Below are positions 34,288-43,369 of a DNA stretch of 64,000 nucleotides, one piece after another. The notes below the pieces were generated by a model, which worked only from the letters and a program-made list of their open reading frames with translations, was not told the DNA's origin and made no database searches. The translations under genes were made by a program, and so were the position numbers. Source of the DNA: Adiantum capillus-veneris (lineage: Eukaryota; Streptophyta; Polypodiopsida; Polypodiales; Pteridaceae); assembly GCA_014529385.2 (NCBI GenBank), contig CM043948.1:20452951-20516950 (forward strand), given 5' to 3'. Every line of letters begins with the position of its first letter. The stretch's first letter is position 1.

Positions 34288-35184
34288 ATGGCGCGCACCA
34301 AAAAAACCGCGAAAGAGCATCCGCCTACCAACAAAAACACCCTCCAAGGATGTGAGAAGCCGTCATGGCTTAAAGGCACAAGAAAACGGCCACGAACGCC
34401 TGGCCGTTCCAGGAACTCATCTGGTAGTGGGCATGGTGGTAGGGCACAAGAGTCATCGAGGACTGTTGAATCTCCACCTCCTCAAGATATAACACCTAGA
34501 AGGAGAATGAAGCAACCTGCCCAGCGCTGGAGAGAGGAAGAGGGCCAGCAAACAACAGAGTCCGATAGAGAGCAGCCGTCGCGCCACCAATCACAAGCAG
34601 GACCATCTAGGACTCGGGTGGTCCATACAGACACTGAATCAGAGAGTGAGCCACCATGGCTGCGAGAAAAAATACCACGCACACACCGGGTGGCCGTTGG
34701 GAGGAAGACATTGCGTGGAGGCCAGGGAGCTCTCCCCACACAACAAGATCGGCAGCCAAGGGAAGAGGAAGAATCAGAAGAGGCTACAGAACCAACCCCT
34801 AAGCATGTAAACAGGCGCAAGTCTAAGTTTTTCAAGAAGTCTAAATGCCACCCGCCAGGAAATGTGCAAGTGCCCCCAAGACAACCGCAGCGGCGCTGAA
34901 AAATAGCAAGGGCATTTGCAGAAATCCGCCACTACCAGAAGACGACGGAGCTTTTGATTCGACGCGTCCTCTTTGCTCGCACTGTGAAGGAGATGTTTCA
35001 AAGCTATGGAAATCAGTATAGAATGCAAGCAATAGTGCTAGAGGCTATTCAAGAAGCTGCAGAGGCCCACATCATTTCGGTGTTGGAAGATACCAACCTA
35101 TGCGCCATACATGCAAAGCGAGTGACAATACAGCCAAAAGATATGCAGCTTGTACGTCAGTTGCGACGAGACTTCGAGCATTAG
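34288..35184 (+). pseudogene. Divergent histone H3 with a long N-terminal tail, in a transposon context
   Basis: One intronless frame of 298 codons plus the final stop, broken by a single TGA at 34897-34899. After that stop the frame gives FAEIRHYQKTTELLIRR, then LEDTNLCAIHAKRVTIQPKD and MQLVRQLRR. This is the H3 alpha-N helix and histone fold, and it aligns to canonical H3 without gaps through loop 1 to the end. The protein starts MARTKKTAKE, echoing the H3 start MARTKQTARK. Between them is a basic, Arg/Ser/Pro/Glu-rich tail of roughly 200 residues, against about 40 in normal H3. The TGA is best explained as CGA changed to TGA. The gene has a TATA box, lies 140 bp after transposase-like gene Y on the same strand, and is followed by palindromic modules. 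It could be a captured H3 or CENH3-like variant; loop 1 lacks the insertion often seen in CENH3. Confidence 0.85.
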
Positions 35185-35295
35185 CAGAAGTTACCCCTCT
35201 TTTTGTATTGCACACCCTTATCTTTGTAATGATTTGACTTTCCAATGACAATATGATCAACAGTTGTGTCTACTGTGTCTACTATCTTTGTAATG

Positions 35296-35532
35296 AAATG
35301 ACTTTGTAATTTCAAGTTCTGTATGTAATTTCAGTCAATTTCAGTAAATTTGTGCTTTTTAAGTACCCTTGGGGGTAGATAATCCTATAAGGGGCAATAA
35401 AAAGCCTGGCCACAAGGGCGCGCAAATGGCCCATCCATCAGTTTTGGATGGGCCATTTGCACGCCCTTGTGGCCAAGCTTTTTTTTGCCCCTTGTAGGCT
35501 TATCTACCCCCAAGGGTACTTAAAAAGCACAA
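35296..35532 (+). repeat. Palindromic module, left copy
   Basis: The core 35350-35532 is a near-perfect palindrome with arms of about 88 bp (TTGTGCTTTTTAAGTACCC at one end, GGGTACTTAAAAAGCACAA at the other; centre ...GGCCCATCCA/TGGATGGGCC...). A further 54 bp (35296-35349) is present in inverted form at the right copy. It starts about 110 bp after the H3-like gene. As RNA it would form a very long hairpin. Confidence 0.92.
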
Positions 35533-35883
35533 CTTTACTAAAACCTATTGGTTTTGCAACATTATTTTACATGGATCCTTGTGGACACCCTTTTTTGGCC
35601 ATTTCAAGCTTTGAATTCCCTATAGGATATCAAAAAAAATAACATATTGTGAAACCAAGTGTTTATTCAACATTAATTTGGATTTTTCAAATGTCCAATG
35701 TAATTGGACTTTTTGGTGCAGGGGTGTACTAGGTAGAGCTAAAGCAAGTGATAGTGTGCTGGAAACTTCATTTCATAATTGATTTCACCTTTTCTAGTGT
35801 CCTTGAGTGTGAACATATGCTGGAATTGCCATAGAAAGGGTGCATCTAAATTAATGATGCAAAACCAATTCATTTCAATAAAT

Positions 35884-36119
35884 TTGTGCTTTGTAAGTAT
35901 CCTAGGGGGTAGATAAGCCTAAAAGGGGCAAAATAAAGCCTGGCCACAAGGGCGCGCAAATGGCCCATCCAAAACTGATGGATGGGCCATTTGCGCGCCC
36001 TTGTGGCAAGCTTTTTTTGGCCCTTGGTAGGCTTATCTACCCCCTAGGGAACATAAAATACCTAAATTTACTGAAATTGACTGAAACTACATACAGAACT
36101 TAAAATTACAAAGTCACTT
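35884..36119 (-). repeat. Palindromic module, right copy (inverted)
   Basis: A second palindrome (35884 to about 36062) with the same GGGGGTAGATAAGCC and GCGCAAATGGCCCATCC core. The flanking 36065-36119 is the reverse complement of 35296-35350 with few changes. The two modules are 351 bp apart, arranged head to head between the converging ends of the H3-like gene and gene Z. The 351-bp spacer has no gene. Confidence 0.9.
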
Positions 36120-36263
36120 ATCAAAACAATTTTCATATCACCAATTGAAACAATTTTCAAGATTGACAAATCACATTCAAAATAATTTTCAAGATAGAGA
36201 GACAATTTCAAATATTTTTTATTACTTCCAAAACGGTGATTTTACATCATGTATCTGAGGAGT

Positions 36264-37820
36264 TCAAAATTTTTTGACCATTTCCTGGCGCCTATTTTGC
36301 GTGTAAGGCAACTCCCCAGTCAAGAGGGAGTGCGTTATGGCCTTTGGGTCAGTTGAGCCAATGGAATCATGTATCCCTATCTGGGCAAGCACTTTACCAC
36401 GAAAGCCAGTGCCAAACGTTGTGCATACAAGGGATCTACGCACTAGGAACACTTGATGCGCAGTTTGAGCAATGGTGCTCAAACACAAAAACTTGCTCAA
36501 AGCTTTTAACGACCAAGTCATAAAATGGGCTTGGGGAGTAAATTCATTATGGATAATAGCCACATCGCCAGGGGGGAGTTGTCCTAGGTAATGCGCAAGG
36601 GAAGCTTGAGGTCCAAAGCCCGTCCGCTTGCCACCCGTTCTTACAGCAAAATCATCAACCTCCACGACATCCTGTCATAAACCGATGAAGGTTGAGAAAA
36701 AAGACAATGAAGGATAAAATAGTAACATGAAATTTAGGATATAGTTTACCTCCTTCTCCTTGTCGTCCTCCTCCCTGTTGCCCTTTGCATCCAAGTCAAT
36801 GCTCCCATGCACCACAGATACGACCTTTGGATCATCAGATGGGAGGTTGCATAATGGCATGGACATCCTAGCAGCCTCAACCTTGGCTTGCGTGGCTTGG
36901 AATTCTTCATCAGCCATGTGCAACTGCTCTTCTGCGAGGACCTCCGCACATACAACTGCAATAGTGTCAGCAACAGAGTCCCCATCTGGCAAGAGCTTGC
37001 TTTCTAGGACATCTGGTGTATTGTCTAAGGGACATTTGGTGCTGTTGCATAGCACGCTCAAGCATTCATCCATGCGCAGGCCAAATGCTTTCTCCAAATC
37101 ATGCAAGAACACATACTCCTCCCCATCCACTAACACTGAGGAGAAGCGGCTGATTTCTACCTCTGGGATAGCCACATCCGTCAGTGGTAGTGGCACTGGA
37201 GTGTCACTAGGGCCAGCCGCAACTATGGATTTCTCAACCAGCTCCTCAAGACCCCTAGGGTACTCGAGCTGGTGTGCCTTTCCTCCTGCAGGGTTCATGG
37301 GGATAACCTGCTGCTCCTTGGTGTCCTTGATAAAGGACCCAACCTGAAGGTGTGGTAAGCGAAGCTCCTCCAAATCAGGTTCCTCGCTCACCAAGAAGAT
37401 AAATGTTGCAAGCCGAGAAAGGTACTCCACCCCCAACTTGCGCTTCTTGAGCGCTGAAACCCCTGGGGCTTGCTCGTCCAAGTAATGGCCTGCATCGGTT
37501 GCAATTTCTTAGAATCATTGCAACCGCTTGGAGAATGGGCGATCACCTTTGTGTATATAGCGCAAAAGATCGCAAGGCACCCAGATCCCTACATATGGGG
37601 GGATAGATACATAATATTTTATGATGTGCTCCTCCATGAACGCAAAAATCTCGGCAAATGCATCCATGTGAAGGGCAACTCTGGCATCAAGGTCAGGGAG
37701 ACGAGTAAAAAAGGTATGGAGATCCAACTTCCCTTTGTATTTGGTGTCCTCGAGGAAGAGGATGAACCGTGACAAAGGGGTGGATGTGGCTGCAGATGCA
37801 GAGGCTGTGGAAGCATCCAT
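36264..37820 (-). pseudogene. Gene Z: two-exon gene of unknown function
   Basis: From Met at 37820 (MDASTASASAATSTP) one frame runs to 36750. It is interrupted only by TGA and TAA near 37503-37517 (SKRLQ-stop-F-stop-EIATDAG), both explained by C-to-T changes. A GTAAAC...GACAG intron (36672-36749, 78 bp) joins it in frame to exon 2 (36671-36264), which ends at TGA. The product would be about 490 residues: an N-terminal alpha/beta-looking part, an acidic middle with a possible coiled coil (EEQLHMADEEFQATQAKVEA), and a C-terminal part with GDVAIIHNEFTPQAHFMTW. I recognise no family. It converges on the H3-like gene, with the palindromes between them. Confidence 0.62.
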
Positions 37821-37900
37821 GTCTAGCCTGGGGTGTAGACAGAGAGTGGAGGAGCTCAAGAGTTGCAAAAGTGAAAATAGTGAATGAGTTAGGTGGGCCC

Positions 37901-37911
37901 CCTTTTATAAT
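37901..37911 (-). promoter_or_regulatory. TATA box of gene Z
   Basis: The minus strand reads ATTATAAAAGG, about 80 bp before the start codon at 37820. Like the H3-like gene, it is surrounded by GGGCCC-type words (gggcccacc after it here, gggcccttataaat there), which hints at related promoters. Confidence 0.5.
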
Positions 37912-38067
37912 GGACCCTTTTTTTAAGACATTAAAAAAAAAAGGCACTTTCACCAAAAAATGATTTCTCATCCCAATGCAAAAAATTATATTCAAAGGCA
38001 TGATTTGCCAAAGCAAATCATGTTGATTACAGCGGGGATCAGTTTGAAAATTGCAAGAGTTACAAAG

Positions 38068-39408
38068 TTATAAGATCGATAGCATAGTTCCATCCATCCC
38101 CCAGTCCTCCTTGACCTTCAGTTTGTCTTCCATTCTCTTCCCAATCTGCGGACATTCATTACAATAAGCATCCAATGATCGACAAACCATGATGTATTGA
38201 AAATGTGGTGGAAGGATTCTCACCTTGTGACCTTGTAAACGAAATTGTGCTTATTGAAGGGCCTCAAAACCCATAATAATTAAATGTTCTCGAACATTCC
38301 TGAGAGTCCAATGCTTGTTCACTTGGACTGCCTCCAAAGCATCGTTGGGCATCTTCACTGCAATGTCAAAGCTTACAATAGCGCCGTCTACACTCTGTAA
38401 GGGAGTCCACACTCCAAGCTTGCACATCCAACAATCATAGTGAAATTGTATGTACAAGGAGGTGCAGGATTTCAAATAGCGCATTCCAATACCTGAAGCT
38501 CCAACCTTACAACGGTACCGGTCCCCGTTGTGCATACCCTCCACAAAACCCCAGTCCTCTTCTAAAAGCCTTCCTAATTCCTCGTAATGTGCATCTTTAC
38601 ATACAAGCATTGTGGTAGTCTCCACAAATCCAAACTGTTTAAAAATGTGCACAAAACAATGAATAGGCAAACACCAACTCAAGCCCACAGAGCTAGAAGC
38701 TTTAGAGTATTTCAAAGAGTTTTGGACATCCATTATCATCTTTTGCTTGAAAGATGCTACCGACCACAAATCTGGCACCGGCCACTCCATACTTAATAAG
38801 GAAGTTACTTTGATGGGTTCAAGCGTTCCAAACGCTTGTGTAGAAGTAGGGACAATATAAGAGTGAGAATAGAAGAAAATCCTTCTTTGAACCAGTTTGG
38901 TTGGGCAAAGATGTGGGAACATTATTGCTCCAATATTCGCATGTATAGCATTGAATGTGCCGAAGAGACTATGTAGTGGCTGCTCCTCCACCAACGTGGA
39001 TGGAAATATGACTATAAATGCATGACAAATCTTAAGTATGAATCCATAATAACATTACACTGTGATTTCACACCTAGCTTTGTGTTCTCAAAACGTGTAC
39101 TTACAATGTGTTGGAAATCGAGGTGGTTGTCGCAAATGCATGGTTGACATTGAGAAAACATGTTGCACAATGGCTACGGTCCCCTTTTCTTTGCGGTTCT
39201 TGAAGCCAACGAGCTTTCCGTTCCAATGAAGATCCAAGTTTGCACGATTCCACACACGATGAGGGCCAATAGCAGATGGTTGCATGTATACCCAAGCACC
39301 TTTGGTGAACTCTTGTGGCACCCACTCATCATCTACACCTCTAGTGTTATGGCATGCAAGTGTTGTGACCTCATCCTTTGGCCGCCTTTGCAAAGTAGAG
39401 TTGGCCAT
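38068..39408 (-). CDS. Gene W: three-exon gene of unknown function, one in-frame stop
   Basis: Exon 1 is 39408-39105 (MANSTLQRRPKDE...), exon 2 is 39011-38224 and exon 3 is 38145-38068. The introns are 93 bp (GTAAGT...TATAG) and 78 bp (GTGAGA...CGCAG). Phases agree at both junctions and the total is 390 codons including the stop. The only break is a TAA at 38251-38253 (FEALQ-stop-AQFRLQ), near the end of exon 2. If it is genuine, the protein ends there at about 360 residues. It is rich in Trp, Cys and His (for example HYDCWMCKLGVW, HWTLRNVREHLI), which suggests a folded, perhaps metal-binding protein, but I recognise no family. It is the best-preserved gene in the window and is read in the same direction as Z and V. 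Confidence 0.62.
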
Positions 39409-40013
39409 GGTTGAGCAAAGAAAACTAGGAGGAGGAGAAGGACCTTGCTTGTTGCTACAATGTACAGAGGATAAAGTGATATGAAAAGGTGGATAACCCT
39501 TGTGGCAATGGGAGGAGAAGGTGGATAACCCTTGTTTGGTGTGGCAATGGGAGGAGAAGGTGGATAACCTTTGCTTGGTGTGGCAATGGAAGGTGGTAGG
39601 GGAGGAGAGAGGAGCTTCCTTGCTGCAGCAATGGAGATGGTGTAGAGAGAGAGTGTGTTGGAGTAGAGGATGAGTATGATGGTTGCAACCAAGGAGGGGT
39701 TGGAAAAGGGGGGTTCTAGAGAGAGAAAATCGCTTTTTGCCTAAGAACTACTTTTGAGGGAGCTCTGGATAGCAAAAAAAGATTTTTCAAAAGTTTTTTA
39801 AAAATTTTGAATTTTAGGGTTTTTGGGTGCACGTTTTGACTTTTTGAGGTCAAAAAATGCTTTTTTAACCATAAAATAGTTTTAGGGGGGTTTTAAGAAG
39901 ATGAAATTTGAGTTTTGAAAATTTTGAAAAATTTCAAATTTTTGGGATTTTTTCAAAACCGGATCAAAAAGGAGGGAAGTTGGAGGTTCCATATGGCCCA
40001 CCCACCCCCCCTT

Positions 40014-40047
<34 letters not shown>

Positions 40048-40219
40048 ACCCACCCACCTTCTCACTAGGTAAGAGCCCATTTAAGAAGTGTAAGACTACT
40101 TTGTCCCCCTACATTTTTTAGGGCATAGAGTGTGTCCACCACCCTCTTCTCATTGGCTGGCCTCTAATTAACCTTAATTCCAAAGGGCCCCTAGAGGGTT
40201 CATATTTTTCCTAATGTTG
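39409..40219. other. Intergenic stretch upstream of gene W: minisatellite and poly-C
   Basis: There is no gene here. A three-copy repeat of about 45 bp (GGTGGATAACCCTTGTTTGG then TGTGGCAATGGGAGGAGAA) occupies about 39486-39595. AT-rich and poly-T runs follow, then a poly-C tract of about 30 bases at 40017-40047. Open frames over the minisatellite are repeat artefacts. Confidence 0.7.
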
Positions 40220-40468
40220 CAGGCACCATTGAGCACTTCAAAGCACTTTTAGGTACTTTTAAGGCATTTATTAGCACTTTCTAGGCACTTGTGAGCACTA
40301 TAAATCCTTTTCTAACACTTGGTCAGTAATTCCTACTCCAAGTAAGCAGTTTAGACCTATCTCAAAGCACTTCATAGCATGAAGCACTTCTAGTCTTAAC
40401 TCCAACCACTTGGTCAGCACATTATCCTTATCTATTGAGCAATTTGAATTTATCACAAAGCACTTCTA
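40220..40468. repeat. CACTT-rich short-repeat stretch (right side)
   Basis: Words such as GAGCACTTCAAAGCAC, TTAGCACTTTCTAGGCAC and CCAACCACTTGGTCAGCAC resemble the array at 24060-24960, and especially its last part (CTACCACTTGGTCAAAAC). The orientation is the same as there. Confidence 0.7.
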
Positions 40469-40802
40469 GGCACTTTTAGTAGCAAGCTGACCTGCAAGGA
40501 GTTCAAATCTTCTTTAAGCCTCCCTAGATCAGTAGTGACACCTACCTTGGACAGCATCTTGGTGATAGTTGTGACCTCTACCTCTTTGCCGTCTTACTCC
40601 CGTGGATCTGAATCAGGTGAGGTTTTGAGCACCTCGGCACTTTTAGTAGCAAGCTGACCTGCAAGGAGTTCAAATCTTCTTTAAGCCTCCCTAGATCAGT
40701 AGTGACACCTACCTTGGACAGCATCTTGGTGATAGTTGTGACCTCTACCTCTTTGCCGTCTACCTCCCGTGGATCTGAATCAGGTGAGGTTTTGAGCACC
40801 TC
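40469..40802. repeat. 167-bp tandem duplication at the end of gene V
   Basis: Sequence from GGCACTTTTAGTAGCAAGC (40469) repeats at 40636 and is almost identical throughout (ttactccc against tacctccc). A length of 167 is not a multiple of three, so it disrupts the end of gene V. Confidence 0.92.
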
Positions 40803-41760
40803 CAGCTCCTTGCTTAGTTGATCCAATTCCCTGTAGAAGTCACTATAAGCTAAAAATTCCCTTCATTTCTAAGGCACGGGTCCCTCTCTTCCTGCAGGTA
40901 CACTTTCACCTCACCCAGTAGCCTTTTTTTCTCATTCTCCTGGCCACTAATTCCCTCCGCCATGCTAAGCACCAGTTGAATATACATTGGTGTCTCTACT
41001 GCCTAAAATGGTTGCAGCTTGCTTGTCACAATTGTCGGTATTGATGACAAGGCACCATCACAGATAGATGCTTCTATTTGAATGACACCTATCAAGCCAT
41101 AATCGGTGTGGAACTTGTTTATCTTTCGCTCCGAACCCCCTTTTTGCATCTTGCAATTTTCAAGGACACTACCACCAAACCTTGCCCATGCAATCTGATG
41201 TCAAGTCGGATCACTCGCTGCTGCTGGACACCTCTCATACATGAAACCTCGTGCAAATTTTGCTAGCACCTCACCATTGGATGGGGTTGCTTGATATACC
41301 TCTTGGTACAAAAGTTGGCACTCGTCAATGAACTCATCCCTCACATGGTTGAGAAATAGCTTTGTGCTTTTCTTGTGCGCACACTTGAAGGCACTCAGCC
41401 ACTCCTCATCGGGGATATCTTTATCTATGAGCTCTTGAGGCAGCTTCACCTCTAGGCTAAGCCCGTACTCCTCATGCAAGTTCCTCCACTGAGAAGCAAA
41501 ATCTTGATAGCCCGCGGGTACTCCAATATTGCAAGCACCTGAAAACAGAGCTTGTTGAAATCCCACCTTTGTGAACACTAAGCAATGGAAAAAAAACAAT
41601 GCAAAACACACACATGCATACCTTTTGATGACTTTGACAGCTTCGAGTTGGATGCAATGCAATCCAAAGTGCCAAGTAGAGCCTTTACCTTCACTTTACT
41701 GCTTCGTGTCGCAAGCTCATTAGTTGGAGGGATTTGCTCTTGAAGTTCAGGTTTAGACAT
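40580..41760 (-). pseudogene. Gene V: spliced gene of unknown function, coiled-coil end
   Basis: Exon 1 runs from Met at 41760 (MSKPELQEQIPPTNE) to 41622. An 83-bp intron (41539-41621, GTATGC...TTCAG) joins it in phase to 41538, giving ...KSSKGACNIGVPAGYQDF. The frame then runs to a TGA at 41201-41203, but the same frame continues (HQIAWARFGGSVLENCK) to a TAG near 41008. It goes on with MAEGISGQENEKKRLLGEV, then, after a frameshift near 40850, with LDQLSKELEVLKTSPDSDPR up to the duplicated segment. The last part is a likely coiled coil. The order of breaks fits CGA to TGA and CAG to TAG. I recognise no family. Confidence 0.55.
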
Positions 41761-41852
41761 TGTGTCCTTCCTAGTCTTGTGCCTTGGTAAACTGTGTGTA
41801 GGTGACTTCGTCTTGCAGTCTACAGCTTTATTGTATAGTAAACAGAATGAGC

Positions 41853-42310
41853 TTATGAGCGTGTAGAGAAAGACTAATGCCAACAGCTCCAAGTGCTAAG
41901 TATGATGAATTCAAAGCTTGACTTCGGTAAAGCAGACATGTAAAATGAGACATGCAGACATGTAAGCCTCAGAAGTTCAAAACTGTTTATGAGCACGGCT
42001 GGCGACCTTCATTTGCAAAAATGATGCATGTCTTATGAGCACAAGGAGAAAGACTAATGCATGCATACCTGTAGCTCCAAGTGCTACAATATCCATGATG
42101 CATGCAAAGCTTCACTTCAAAAGCAGCAAAAAAACGGCACATGTAGATATGGAAACCTCAAAAGTTCAAAAAGGCAGTAGGGTTAACCTTCTTAGTCCGC
42201 CAGAGCAGAGGCAAGAGTGCATGAGATGTCTATAAACCATATCATTAGGTTTTACCTTCTCAATCCGGAAGAACAAAGGTGAGAGTGAATGAGATGAGTG
42301 TCTATTTCAA
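41853..42310. repeat. Two diverged tandem duplications upstream of gene V
   Basis: The segment 41853-41985 (CTTATGAGC...GAGAAAGACTAATGC...AAGTTCAAAA) recurs in changed form at 42034-42165. Directly after it a segment of about 65 bp (TTAACCTTCTTAGTCCG... and TTTTACCTTCTCAATCCGG...) is also doubled at 42185 and 42252. The following 42311-42688 holds nothing I recognise. Confidence 0.65.
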
Positions 42311-42688
42311 AGCTCAGGGAGATCACTTAGCACGCGAGAAGAATCTGTCAAAAGTTGATGTCAATGTCGTCCTATGACAAGTCACATCATGCATACCTTG
42401 AAATGATGACTGAAACTCCCCTCCCTACAATCAATGGCCCCTTTCAACTACTAAGGCCATTAACATTTTAAAATTCCCCTTTTCTTTTTTAAATCTATAA
42501 CAAATTCCTTTCCAAATTAGTCTCTTGGTGATACACCAAAAAGTGAAATAGTGGTACCACCAATACATGCTTAGACACACCTTGGTTCACTTCAACATGG
42601 AGCTTCTCCTCATTGACAAGCTCGTCCACCCTCGGCACATGCACATCACAAACCGGAAATCTCTAAGGAACATAACCAATCATAGGCC

Positions 42689-43359
42689 TTATCCCTCAAC
42701 AAGCTCTGCACTTTGAACAATTGGAACTGCCTTTGGTTGGACCAAAGAATACTTCACTACCTCCACAAGAGGCACATAATCTATCGGATTCAACACGCCC
42801 AGCTCCAGCTTCTGCTTTACCTTTCTGCTCTTCATCTTGGCCAAATAGACCATGTCTTCATATGGATCAGCACTGTCTTCCACCTTTTCTCTAATCCTTG
42901 GATGCAAGCCCTCTAACATCTTTGACAGCTTCAAATATTGATTTCTTTTCACCCCAGTAGCAACCTCTAGCTGCTTCCAACAGGCTTCAAACTGCTCAAT
43001 GAAAATAGAAAAATCTTTACTCACATCCTGGCATACAGCCTTCAGTTTGCGCCAGCTTCCTCTGCAGTAATCACCTCTCAAAACCTCTCCAAAAACTGAC
43101 TTAGTAGCTCCTGCCATGATCCTCGATCACTGCCCTTTAAACCATTGAACCAAACCTTGGCCCGTCCTCGCATCAATAGCAGCACCACCATCTGCAGCTT
43201 TTTTGCATCCATCAACATATGCATCAACAATAGCCATAACTCAAAATCTGTTAACCAGTCCTCGGGATATTCAACACCCGTAAATATGGGGCCAAAACCT
43301 GGCTCCACCATCTTTTCTAGCTTCAAATTTGATGATCGAACACTTTGACCATCAGCCAA
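42689..43359 (-). pseudogene. Family C gag, copy 2
   Basis: Two overlapping minus-strand frames form one gag: 43359-43078 (MADGQSVRSSNLKLEKMVEP..., with FGPIFTGVEYPEDWLTDFEL and GRAKVWFNGL) and 43117-42689 (GDYCRGSWRKLK..., SKDFSIFIEQFEACWKQLEV, KMLEGLHPRIREKVED). A single-base frameshift near 43080 separates them. The W...L...F spacing and the ERF/E..CW.QL helices match the Ty3/gypsy Retrotrans_gag domain. It begins just inside the family C LTR. No protease or RT follows on the left. Confidence 0.78.
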
Positions 43360-43369
43360 CCGCTTTGTT

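Noticed and set aside
34288-35184. Ordinary host histone H3 gene
   Set aside because: The tail is far too long, K9 and later tail marks are missing, the fold is divergent, there is an in-frame stop, and the neighbours are transposon genes.
36760-37347. 195-codon plus-strand frame
   Set aside because: It is the antisense shadow of gene Z exon 1, which has correct splice sites and a promoter-like upstream region.
34288-41760. Endogenous giant virus or virophage fragment (some carry histones)
   Set aside because: No capsid, polymerase, ATPase or other viral hallmark is seen, the genes have spliceosomal introns, and the tail begins like plant H3.
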